DNA of 6,706 nucleotides from an uncultured Opitutia bacterium (GTDB lineage: Bacteria; Verrucomicrobiota; Verrucomicrobiae; Opitutales; MB11C04), in the NCBI GenBank assembly GCA_913048545.1, contig CAJWWH010000092.1, positions 1-6,706 on the forward strand. Direction: 5' to 3'. Positions 1 through 6,244 of this stretch are shown here, one piece after another (position 1 is the first letter of the stretch; each line of letters opens with the position of its first letter). The notes beneath the pieces were generated by a model. It ran no database searches. It worked only from the letters and a program-made list of their open reading frames with translations, and was not told where the DNA came from. Both the position numbers and the translations under genes were made by a program.

Positions 1-377
<377 letters not shown>

Positions 378-391
378 TTAGGACAGTTAGA

Positions 392-422
392 ATAATATGC
401 TTATCTATTTTGAAAATGTAAA
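392..422 (-). promoter_or_regulatory. Candidate katG promoter
   Basis: On the minus strand, TTTACA (422-417) and TATTAT (397-392) each match the sigma-70 -35 and -10 consensus at 5 of 6 positions. The spacer is 19 bp, longer than the ideal 17. A start site near 385 would leave about 20 nt of leader before the katG ATG. The region is very AT-rich, so chance matches are likely. An alternative -35 is TTGACT at 470-465, but no good -10 sits at the right distance from it. Confidence 0.35.
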
Positions 423-437
423 TTTTACAAAAAGATT

Positions 438-466
438 CTATAAAATCATATTTTTTAATTTTATAG
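438..466 (-). terminator. 9-bp inverted repeat followed by T5: trpF-operon terminator or katG operator
   Basis: The arms CTATAAAAT (438-446) and ATTTTATAG (458-466) are perfect inverted repeats around an 11-nt loop. Reading on the minus strand, the hairpin is followed three bases later by CTTTTTG, so it resembles a weak Rho-independent terminator for the hemC-cobA/hemD-trpF transcript. The stem is almost entirely A-T, which makes it a poor terminator. Its place upstream of katG, just after a TTGACT box, equally suits a binding site for a peroxide- or iron-responsive regulator. The sequence alone does not decide between these. The remainder of the 366-553 gap is AT-rich with no convincing small gene. 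Confidence 0.35.
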
Positions 467-553
467 TCAACAGACTTTAACTCAAAATTTAATTAATGTA
501 ACATAAAATAATGTTTACCTCACAAATTTTAGGCCAGCCCGAAAGCTAGGTTT

Positions 554-1198
554 TCAGTGATTTAGAATTGAAAAAACTTGCGAAATTTTTTCCCGGCTCT
601 TTACGCCAGGCTTAGATTCGACACCACTGTTTAAGTCTATTCCATTGGGCGAAGTTTCGACCAATGCCCTTTCCAAATTTTCCGGTCCAATCCCTCCAGC
701 AAGAATCCAATTCTTGCTGGGCTGTTCTTTTTTCCATTCACGAAATCGTTTCCAGTCGGAAATTTTTCCGGTACCTCCATGTTTTTCCTCGTCATACGCA
801 TCGAGTAAGATGGTGTTCGCACACGGAAGTAATTTGGCGGGGAATCTTTGTTCAGCCGAGATTCGGGGTACCAGCCAAAGATGTTCAGGGCCTACTATAT
901 CTGACCATTCCTCGACTTTACATGTCTCAACATTAGATTGAAAATGCACCTGAAAGAAATCAAACCCACATGACTTGATCTCGTTCAAGAAAGAAGGGCT
1001 TGGGTTCACCATCACGGCAACGGATGAAAAGGTGACCGATTGCAGGCGACCTAAAATTTCACCGGCTTGATATTGATCAATATACCGCGGAGATTTTTCG
1101 TACAAAATAAACCCCAAATGCGTTGCTCCAAAACTCGTCGCCATCTGGGCATCCATGTATGAAGTAATACCACAGATTTTTATCGTCAAAGATGACAT
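554..1198 (-). CDS. trpF: Phosphoribosylanthranilate isomerase
   Basis: TrpF converts N-(5'-phosphoribosyl)anthranilate to 1-(2-carboxyphenylamino)-1-deoxyribulose 5-phosphate, the third step of tryptophan synthesis, in the cytoplasm. The 214-residue length is normal for a single TIM-barrel TrpF. Seen: KICGIT at 7-12 with the general-base Cys9; GFILYEKSPRYI at 29-40; VAVMVNPS at 60-67; the general-acid Asp133 in ILLDAY, followed by GGTGK at 141-145; the phosphate-binding LAGGI at 166-170 and DLNSGVESKPGVK at 188-200. The usual QLHG after strand 4 is replaced by QVHFQ (83-87), a departure outside the catalytic residues. The gene starts 5 nt after the cobA-hemD stop and is almost certainly co-transcribed with it; no strong ribosome binding site is present. 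No other trp gene is in the window. The function call is secure. Confidence 0.96.
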   Translation of the reverse strand: MSSLTIKICGITSYMDAQMATSFGATHLGFILYEKSPRYIDQYQAGEILGRLQSVTFSSVAVMVNPSPSFLNEIKSCGFDFFQVHFQSNVETCKVEEWSDIVGPEHLWLVPRISAEQRFPAKLLPCANTILLDAYDEEKHGGTGKISDWKRFREWKKEQPSKNWILAGGIGPENLERALVETSPNGIDLNSGVESKPGVKSREKISQVFSILNH

Positions 1199-1203
1199 AA
1201 TCT

Positions 1204-2751
1204 TCAGTGATTTCCAATTTTTTGCACCAATGCCTCAACCATTGAATCAACGCTCGGATTTTCAATCTCCAGACTGACCTCCAAATCATTTTCACGAAGA
1301 GTCTTCGATGTTTCAGGCCCGAAACTGCAAAGCATTGGCTTGGTCGCATCATTTGCCAATTTTAAGTCTTCCTCCTGCTCGACAAAGGACAATGCCGTGG
1401 AGGAACTTGTAAAAACAATGGCATCCGCACCATATTGACAGTATTGAGCAAGATCAGGAGCCTCCGTCACATTTGCAAAGTCGGTTTGGTAAATCGGTAA
1501 GGAATCTACAATTGCATGCCCAATCGACTCAAGTAACCCAACCAGCACCTCCCGATTACGGTTACCAGTCACAACCAAAACATTTGCACTATCTAAAGAA
1601 TTGGTCGCCACCAATGCTTGAGCGAGATCTTCCCCCGTCGAGCGGGTCGGAATCAACTCCACTTCAAGATTGAATTTTCTCACTACCTCCGCAGTGGCTT
1701 CTCCCACACAGGCAATTCGCATAGGACCAAAACTTCTAATATCACCAAAAGCCTTAAAAAAGACATTGAAAAACTCCCTGGCACCATTGGCACTGGTAAA
1801 AACTACCCACTCATAGGTCGCAATCCCGACAAAAGTCTCTGCAACCAAATTTCTGTCCTCAACAGGCAAAATTCTGATGAGCGGAAGTTCCAGAACATCC
1901 GCACCTTTTTCTTCGAGCATAACTTTTAACCGGCTCACTTGTTCCAATGGACGGGTAATTACGATCCGCTTCCCAAATAATTGTTTTCTCTCAAACCAAT
2001 TCCCCTTCGTGCTTAACCCGATTGAATTACCAATGAAAATAATCGCCGGTGCTTCCAAATCTGCACGCTCCGCGTCATGAACAAGATTACCCACCGTACT
2101 GATCACTTTTCGCTGTGCCGGTAAGGTTCCGTGACTAACTATAGCGGCGGGCTTATCTTTGGGTAATCCTCCATCCATCAACTTTTGCGTAATTTCATTG
2201 ATCGTCCCCATTCCCATATAAATGCAAAGCGTTCCCCCCACTTCGGCAAATTTTTTGAAGTTTACCCGCAGAGATTCCTTCTCCACATCCTCATGGCCGG
2301 TTAAAAATGAAATAGATGATCCGTATTCGCGATGCGAAAGAGTGATCCCTGCATAGGCAGCACAAGCAAGAGCGGCGGTTACACCGGGAACGATTTCATA
2401 GGAAATGGTCGCCTCATCCAACACGATCATTTCCTCTGCACAACGACCAAATACAAAGGGATCGCCTCCTTTTAAACGGACTACTTTTTTCCCTTGCCGG
2501 GCTTTTTCAACAAGGATTTTCCCAATTTCCTCCTGAATCATGGTATGGCGGCCCGGTGCTTTCCCCACATCAATTTGTTCGCATTCCGGCTTTGCTCGCT
2601 TGCGGAGTTCAGCGTTGGCAAGGTGATCGAACACTAAGACATCACAGTCTCGAATTAACTCATGTGCCCTGAGGGTTACAAGCCCGACATCTCCCGGTCC
2701 AGCCCCTACTAAAAATACTTTCCCTGAATTATTCTCTTTCAATTTACCCAT
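1204..2751 (-). CDS. cobA-hemD: Fused uroporphyrinogen-III C-methyltransferase / uroporphyrinogen-III synthase
   Basis: This bifunctional protein of 515 residues sits at the branch point of tetrapyrrole synthesis. The HemD half (about 260-515) cyclises hydroxymethylbilane to uroporphyrinogen III. The CobA/SUMT half (about 11-248) uses S-adenosylmethionine to methylate that product to precorrin-2 for siroheme or cobalamin. Seen in the first half: VGAGPGD (15-21), VVRLKGGDPFVFGR (90-103), VPGVTAA (121-127), YAGITLSHREYG (133-144), TGH (151-153) and YMGMG (178-182), all typical SUMT motifs. In the second half: GKRIVITRP (260-268), VVFTSANGA (316-324), the ACVGEAT turn (347-353), PTRSTGEDL (368-376), VVTGNRNRE (393-401) and VFTSSSTA (446-453), matching the two-lobed HemD fold, whose sequence is poorly conserved. 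The ATG at 2751 lies inside hemC (13-bp overlap), implying translational coupling. No sirohydrochlorin ferrochelatase or precorrin-2 dehydrogenase is nearby, so whether the methylated product goes to siroheme or cobalamin is open. Confidence 0.95.
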   Translation of the reverse strand: MGKLKENNSGKVFLVGAGPGDVGLVTLRAHELIRDCDVLVFDHLANAELRKRAKPECEQIDVGKAPGRHTMIQEEIGKILVEKARQGKKVVRLKGGDPFVFGRCAEEMIVLDEATISYEIVPGVTAALACAAYAGITLSHREYGSSISFLTGHEDVEKESLRVNFKKFAEVGGTLCIYMGMGTINEITQKLMDGGLPKDKPAAIVSHGTLPAQRKVISTVGNLVHDAERADLEAPAIIFIGNSIGLSTKGNWFERKQLFGKRIVITRPLEQVSRLKVMLEEKGADVLELPLIRILPVEDRNLVAETFVGIATYEWVVFTSANGAREFFNVFFKAFGDIRSFGPMRIACVGEATAEVVRKFNLEVELIPTRSTGEDLAQALVATNSLDSANVLVVTGNRNREVLVGLLESIGHAIVDSLPIYQTDFANVTEAPDLAQYCQYGADAIVFTSSSTALSFVEQEEDLKLANDATKPMLCSFGPETSKTLRENDLEVSLEIENPSVDSMVEALVQKIGNH

Positions 2752-3590
2752 GATAAAACTTTTCCCATTAGAATATCTATTGAATCATTTTCTATTTCAA
2801 GAATACGAATACCACAATTTTCATGAAAAAAATACAAAGTGTTTTGGTTCACATGTACTCCAAGCGCAACCTGACAACCTCCTCCAAACTGTTCGAGGAT
2901 TGATCGTTCAATACAAACTGCCTTACTCGTTTCAGCATGATTAAGAACCGAAAACTTTTCAGTCTCCTCCGACCGAGCCTGGATGGCAATTGCCGCCTGA
3001 CCGGGAGCGGGAACCATTTCTTCCACTGATAATTTCTCAAATCGCAACCCTGGAAAACTGGAAATACCCAAACGAGATAGTCCCGCAGCGGCGAGGATTG
3101 TTCCATCCGCTTCGTTATCCGCTGAGATTTTCCTCAGTCTGGTTTCGACATTTCCACGCAGTTCTTTCCACAACACATCCGGAAATCGTCTTTTTAACTG
3201 TGCCCGCCTTCTTGGACTTCCGGAGGCGAGTGATTGCGGATCGTCGACCTGTTCGTTAATGACCAAAATATCTCGGGGATCTTCACGAATGGGGAAAGCA
3301 GGAAGCACTAAACCATCCGGGTTCTCAGTTGGCAAATCTTTGGCACTGTGCACAGCCAAGTCAGCTTTTCCATTCAACAACGCAACTTCCAGTTCTTTGG
3401 TAAATAATCCCTTTCCACCTTTTTCCTGCAAAGACCACTCCGCTTGCCGGTCTCCTGTGGTGGACATGGGCAAAAGTTCAACTTCATACCCCATCTTATC
3501 AACAACCAAACCAGCCACCCAATGAGCCTGCTTAAGCGCAAGGGGACTTTTTCTCGTCGCAACAACTAGTTTACCTTCAGAGACCGCCAT
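2739..3590 (-). CDS. hemC: Hydroxymethylbilane synthase (porphobilinogen deaminase)
   Basis: HemC joins four porphobilinogen units into hydroxymethylbilane, the substrate of the HemD domain encoded next. Seen: ATRKSPLALKQA (11-22), MSTTGDR (42-48), KGLFTKELE (60-68), HSAKDLPT (81-88) with the catalytic Asp85, ASGSPRRRAQL (122-132), ELRGNVETRL (143-152), DGTILAAAGLSRLG (162-175), VPAPGQ (193-198) and EQFGGGCQVALG (233-244), where Cys239 carries the dipyrromethane cofactor. The protein has 283 residues against about 310 in E. coli; the shortfall lies in the third domain, after Cys239, where only 44 residues remain. The ATG at 3590 is the only in-frame start before ATRKS. No Shine-Dalgarno sequence precedes it, and the predicted transcript leader is only about 8 nt. 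Its 3' end overlaps the next gene by 13 bp. hemA is not adjacent. Confidence 0.96.
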   Translation of the reverse strand: MAVSEGKLVVATRKSPLALKQAHWVAGLVVDKMGYEVELLPMSTTGDRQAEWSLQEKGGKGLFTKELEVALLNGKADLAVHSAKDLPTENPDGLVLPAFPIREDPRDILVINEQVDDPQSLASGSPRRRAQLKRRFPDVLWKELRGNVETRLRKISADNEADGTILAAAGLSRLGISSFPGLRFEKLSVEEMVPAPGQAAIAIQARSEETEKFSVLNHAETSKAVCIERSILEQFGGGCQVALGVHVNQNTLYFFHENCGIRILEIENDSIDILMGKVLSWVN

Positions 3591-3603
3591 ATATATGATT
3601 GGG

Positions 3604-3640
3604 CATTATACCACGGGTATAATGGATCATGCCACGGGCA
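3604..3640. promoter_or_regulatory. Twin palindromes with common CGT centre, putative tandem operator before hemC
   Basis: Site 1 (3604-3624) has perfect 9-bp arms, CATTATACC and GGTATAATG on the minus strand, around CGT. Site 2 (3630-3640) has 4-bp arms, TGCC and GGCA, around the same CGT. The centres (3614 and 3635) are 21 bp apart, two helical turns. The cores ACCCGTGGT and GCCCGTGGC differ by a symmetric A-T to G-C swap. Site 1 overlaps the hemC extended -10. There is no following T-run, so an ilvC terminator is unlikely. The regulator is unknown. Confidence 0.5.
3605..3613 (-). promoter_or_regulatory. Extended -10 promoter for hemC
   Basis: The minus strand reads TGGTATAAT (3613-3605), a perfect extended -10 element (TGnTATAAT). 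No good -35 is found 16-18 bp upstream, which extended -10 promoters do not need. Initiation about 7 nt downstream, near 3598, would leave only some 8 nt before the hemC ATG at 3590. The element is embedded in a perfect palindrome, so a repressor bound there would block it directly. Confidence 0.55.
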
Positions 3641-3656
3641 ATCTCATCGAAATCTT

Positions 3657-4685
3657 TTAAGAATATGAAGCCTGTGCACCTTTAATATTTTTCTTAGGAA
3701 TCCATGACATTAATTCACGCAAACGTTGCCCAGTATCTTCAATGGGATGTTTTTCTCCATCTTCTAAGAGTTGATTGTACTTCGGGAGGCCGTTTTGGTG
3801 CTCCTTCACCCATTCTTTGGCGAATTTTCCAGACTGAATCTCCTTAAGAATCGATTTCATTGATTTTTTAACATTCCCGTTAATGACACGGGGTCCACGG
3901 GTCACATCACCATACTTGGCGGTTTCGGAAATTGAAAAACGCATACCTGCAATTCCAGACTCCACCATAAGATCGACAATAAGTTTAAGTTCATGCAGGC
4001 ATTCAAAATAGGCCATTTCCGGAGCATAACCCGCTTCCACAAGTGTCTCAAATCCGGCCTCCACCAATGCGGATGCTCCCCCACACAACACAGCCTGCTC
4101 GCCGAAAAGATCGGTTTCGGTTTCTTCCTTAAAGCTTGTTTCCAGTATACCGGCACGGGCTGCACCGATACCAGCCGCCCAGCCAAGGGCAATTTGTTTG
4201 GAATCCCTTGCGGATCCCTTCAGTATCGCAATCAGAGCGGGTACCCCTTTCTTTTCCTTGTATTGTGAGCGTACGATATGACCCGGTCCTTTCGGCGCGA
4301 CCATAATAACGCTGACTCCTCTTGGTGGTTTGATTAAACCAAAATGAATCGCAAATCCGTGGGTAAACAAGAGGGTTTTACCTTTGGAAAGATTGGGCTT
4401 AATTTCCTTTTCATAAACCTCAGCCTGCTTCATGTCAGGAACACCAATCATGATAACATCTGCACGCTGGGTAGCTTCCGAAACATCGACGACTTCAAAC
4501 CCATGTTTTTTGGCCACTCGAATTGACTTACTTCCTTTATAAAGACCAATAATTACATTGAGACCGCTTTCCTTTAGATTGAGCGCATGAGCATGTCCTT
4601 GTGATCCGTATCCTATAACGGCAAGCGTTTTCTTCTTAATGGCTGTAATTTTAGCCTCTTTTTGAGTGTATACTTTCGCGGGCAT
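3657..4685 (-). CDS. ilvC: Ketol-acid reductoisomerase, class I
   Basis: IlvC isomerises and reduces 2-acetolactate (or 2-aceto-2-hydroxybutyrate) to the dihydroxy acid, the second shared step of valine/leucine and isoleucine synthesis, using NADPH and magnesium. The 342 residues match the short class I form. Seen: the Rossmann motif GYGSQGHAHALNL (25-37), the cofactor loop YKGSKS (49-54), FTHGFAIHFG with His109 (107-116), APKGPGH with Lys132 (130-136), the metal-binding helix with Glu188, Asp192 and Glu196 (184-197), ECLHELKLI with Glu228 and Glu232 (228-236), and RFSISETAKYGD with Ser253 (249-260). All known catalytic residues are present. It starts 51 bp after ilvN, in an AT-rich gap without a Shine-Dalgarno sequence or clear terminator, so ilvN and ilvC are probably one transcript. 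The protein sequence is highly conserved and the identification is secure; NADPH preference is inferred from the loop serines and lysine. Confidence 0.98.
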   Translation of the reverse strand: MPAKVYTQKEAKITAIKKKTLAVIGYGSQGHAHALNLKESGLNVIIGLYKGSKSIRVAKKHGFEVVDVSEATQRADVIMIGVPDMKQAEVYEKEIKPNLSKGKTLLFTHGFAIHFGLIKPPRGVSVIMVAPKGPGHIVRSQYKEKKGVPALIAILKGSARDSKQIALGWAAGIGAARAGILETSFKEETETDLFGEQAVLCGGASALVEAGFETLVEAGYAPEMAYFECLHELKLIVDLMVESGIAGMRFSISETAKYGDVTRGPRVINGNVKKSMKSILKEIQSGKFAKEWVKEHQNGLPKYNQLLEDGEKHPIEDTGQRLRELMSWIPKKNIKGAQASYS

Positions 4686-4736
4686 GGCCGATATTATTTA
4701 TTGGTTAGTATTTAGTTATTGTGAATAAATTAAAAA

Positions 4737-5222
4737 TTAGCTTTCGGTTCGTCCGCGCCTGAGTGAAACTGTGCCAGTACGGGCGAGCTCAATTATACCA
4801 AAAGGTTCTATCAGTTCTAAAAAAGCAACGATTTTATTCTCGTTACCCGTGGCCTCCAGGACAAGGCTTTCCTTAGCCACATCAATAATCTTCCCCCGAA
4901 AAACGTCGCAAATTTGAGTGACTTCAGAACGGTTTGAGGAATCGGCTTTAACTTTGACCATCACAAGCTCGCGGCCAACGGATTGCGATCCCATAAAATT
5001 CTGGATATCAATCACATCAATTAGTTTATCTAATTGCTTAATACATTGATCAAGTGCTTTTTCATCACCATTTAATGTCGCCGTGATTCTGGATCGTCCG
5101 TCTTCGTGAGTGGGGCCAACATTTAATGTGTCGATGTTAAATCCCCGACCACTAAATAATCCGGCAATTCTTGCAAGAACACCAAATTTGTTTTGAACCA
5201 GAACGGAGATAACGTGACGCAT
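4737..5222 (-). CDS. ilvN: Acetolactate synthase, small (regulatory) subunit
   Basis: This subunit activates the catalytic IlvB/IlvI subunit and gives it valine feedback sensitivity. Seen: an N-terminal ACT domain starting MRHVISVLVQNKFGVLARIAGL, with GRGFNIDTLNVG at 25-36, then the C-terminal domain (about 78-161) ending in ARTGTVSLRRG (147-157). Asn11 and Gly14, positions at which substitutions in E. coli IlvH relieve valine inhibition, are both retained, so feedback control is likely intact. The start is set at the ATG at 5222, giving 161 residues, the usual family length. A GTG at 5249 would add nine residues but lies inside the tRNA acceptor stem, so I reject it. Only 14 nt separate the tRNA-Val CCA end from this ATG, with no Shine-Dalgarno. 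The catalytic ilvB is not in the window. Whether to call it ilvN or ilvH is a naming choice. Confidence 0.96.
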   Translation of the reverse strand: MRHVISVLVQNKFGVLARIAGLFSGRGFNIDTLNVGPTHEDGRSRITATLNGDEKALDQCIKQLDKLIDVIDIQNFMGSQSVGRELVMVKVKADSSNRSEVTQICDVFRGKIIDVAKESLVLEATGNENKIVAFLELIEPFGIIELARTGTVSLRRGRTES

Positions 5223-5236
5223 GGAGTAAAAGGGAA

Positions 5237-5313
<77 letters not shown>

Positions 5314-5339
5314 AAGGTTTAAAATTTAAAAGACTGACA

Positions 5340-5367
5340 ATGGTAATGATTCACCTGCCTGTGGCAA
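5340..5367 (-). promoter_or_regulatory. Possible promoter for tRNA-Val-ilvN-ilvC
   Basis: TTGCCA (5367-5362, 5 of 6 to the -35 consensus) and TACCAT (5345-5340, 4 of 6 to the -10) are 16 bp apart. They would start transcription near 5333, about 20 nt before the mature tRNA 5' end. It is the best candidate in the 74-bp gap, but modest, and it overlaps the inverted repeat at 5349-5375. Confidence 0.3.
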
Positions 5368-5375
5368 GCGTGAAT
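5349..5375. repeat. Imperfect hairpin between the secreted-protein gene and tRNA-Val
   Basis: Outer arms ATTCAC and GTGAAT (6 bp) enclose inner arms TGCC and GGCA (4 bp) plus one further C-G pair, with single-base bulges and a 3-nt loop. It begins 13 bp after the stop codon of the upstream gene. No T-run follows directly on the minus strand (the next T-rich stretch is about 15 nt on), so it is at best an atypical terminator; an operator or an mRNA 3'-end stabiliser is also possible. Confidence 0.4.
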
Positions 5376-5387
5376 AATCTACTCACC

Positions 5388-6197
5388 CTACTTCTTCTGG
5401 ACCCGAATTTTTTTGGGTCCAAGCACCGGCCTGAGTGGGGATGGAAATCTTTTACTCGTTTGAGCGGAATTCGATTGAGCAGAAGCAGAACCAGAAACCC
5501 TACCGGATGTAGTGGAGGAAACCATTTTCTTGGGACCCAGCCAGTAACTTGGTCTACCGGCACCCGCATTTCCCTGCCCGGATGGAATTACCCCCCTCAC
5601 ATTTGAATTACCCAGTTTCTGTTCGGACGAGGTCATTGGTAAAGTTTCCGATCCAGCTTTTTGCACGGGAAAACCGGGTTCATTCGAGCGCCCTTTGCGA
5701 AATTGAAATCGATTGATGTCCTGCATCGACATATTGTTTACTTTACTCATCCAGTCATCAACCCGCTTGTCAAGTTGTGCGTAATATGCGTCGCGAAATT
5801 CAACCGAAGCCGCTGCCACACTTTTATTTTCGGAATTCGAACTGAATGCCCTTTTGGAATTTTCGGTGGCATAATTTTGATTATGGGGAAGTTCAACTTC
5901 CAGAACGGATGTTTTAATTCGTTCAGAACCCAGTGTGTTTTTATTTTGCATGGGAAATCGCTTACCCCCAAAAGGAGAAAATCGACTGGGCCATTCATGC
6001 ACAGAAAATCGTTGACTGGAGACGGAATTTATTCGACTGGTGGATAGTCTTTTGGATGACATCGCGTTAAGTTTTCCATCCAGCGAACGAACTCTTTTAG
6101 TAAAGTCGTTTGCCCGCTGCTGTGCATAGCCAATGCTTCCCGCACCGAAAAACAAAATGAAGGAAATGAGGGACAAATTGAATGAAGTTCTCGACAT
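5388..6197 (-). CDS. Secreted or periplasmic basic protein of unknown function
   Basis: I do not recognise this 269-residue protein. It begins with a clear Sec signal peptide: a short basic N-terminus, a hydrophobic core LSLISFILFFGAGSIG (8-23), then an AQQ junction with likely cleavage after Ala25. The mature part is strongly basic (about 44 Lys/Arg against about 17 Asp/Glu by hand count) and rich in Ser and Asn. Most of it looks disordered, except for a probable helical segment at about 133-165 (EFRDAYYAQLDKRVDDWM, then MQDINRFQF). The motif LGPKK occurs twice near the C-terminus (220-224 and 259-263) in Ser-rich surroundings, and the protein ends in KKIRVQKK. There is no cysteine, lipobox, further membrane span or recognisable enzyme motif. 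The long open frame, signal peptide and good upstream promoter boxes argue for a real gene. It is divergent from thyA and lies 74 bp before tRNA-Val. Confidence 0.8.
   Translation of the reverse strand: MSRTSFNLSLISFILFFGAGSIGYAQQRANDFTKRVRSLDGKLNAMSSKRLSTSRINSVSSQRFSVHEWPSRFSPFGGKRFPMQNKNTLGSERIKTSVLEVELPHNQNYATENSKRAFSSNSENKSVAAASVEFRDAYYAQLDKRVDDWMSKVNNMSMQDINRFQFRKGRSNEPGFPVQKAGSETLPMTSSEQKLGNSNVRGVIPSGQGNAGAGRPSYWLGPKKMVSSTTSGRVSGSASAQSNSAQTSKRFPSPLRPVLGPKKIRVQKK
5398..5421. repeat. 7-bp GC-rich inverted repeat inside the 3' end of the secreted-protein gene
   Basis: TGGACCC (5398-5404) and GGGTCCA (5415-5421) are perfect inverted repeats around a 10-nt loop containing seven T on the plus strand. 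The repeat covers codons for the second LGPKK motif and ends 10 bp before the stop codon. No T-run follows on the minus strand, so it is not a standard terminator for this gene. Confidence 0.4.
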
Positions 6198-6207
6198 TTC
6201 AGGAGCA

Positions 6208-6237
6208 AGTATAAATAAAGTTAAACCATGATCTCAA
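6208..6237 (-). promoter_or_regulatory. Promoter of the secreted-protein gene
   Basis: TTGAGA (6237-6232) and TATACT (6213-6208) each match the sigma-70 boxes at 5 of 6 positions with an 18-bp spacer. The start site would fall near 6201, only about 4 nt before the ATG at 6197, giving an almost leaderless message with no room for a Shine-Dalgarno sequence. Confidence 0.5.
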
Positions 6238-6244
6238 CAGTTCC

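Noticed and set aside
534..549. Short hairpin just after the trpF stop (CTAGCT / GGCTGG arms with a TTCG loop)
   Set aside because: About six pairs including two G-T wobbles, and no T-run follows, so it is too weak to call a terminator.
645..941. Plus-strand open frames opposite trpF, cobA-hemD, hemC and ilvC
   Set aside because: They are antisense to highly conserved genes, show no family motifs and have no start signals, so they are shadow frames.
3604..3640. Reading the twin palindromes as an ilvC terminator
   Set aside because: Neither stem is followed by a T-run on the minus strand, and the larger one contains the hemC -10 element.
4686..4736. Possible ilvC promoter (TTCACA, then TAAATA) in the ilvN-ilvC gap
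   Set aside because: The spacer is about 19 bp and the sequence is so AT-rich that the match means little; read-through from ilvN explains expression.
3895..4860. Further copies of the CCCGTGG core inside ilvC and ilvN
   Set aside because: They lack palindromic arms and are explained by the coding sequence; only the two intergenic copies are symmetric.
5661..6047. 128-codon plus-strand frame opposite the secreted-protein gene
   Set aside because: The minus-strand frame is longer, has a signal peptide and promoter boxes, and fills the gap between thyA and tRNA-Val; the plus frame has none of these.
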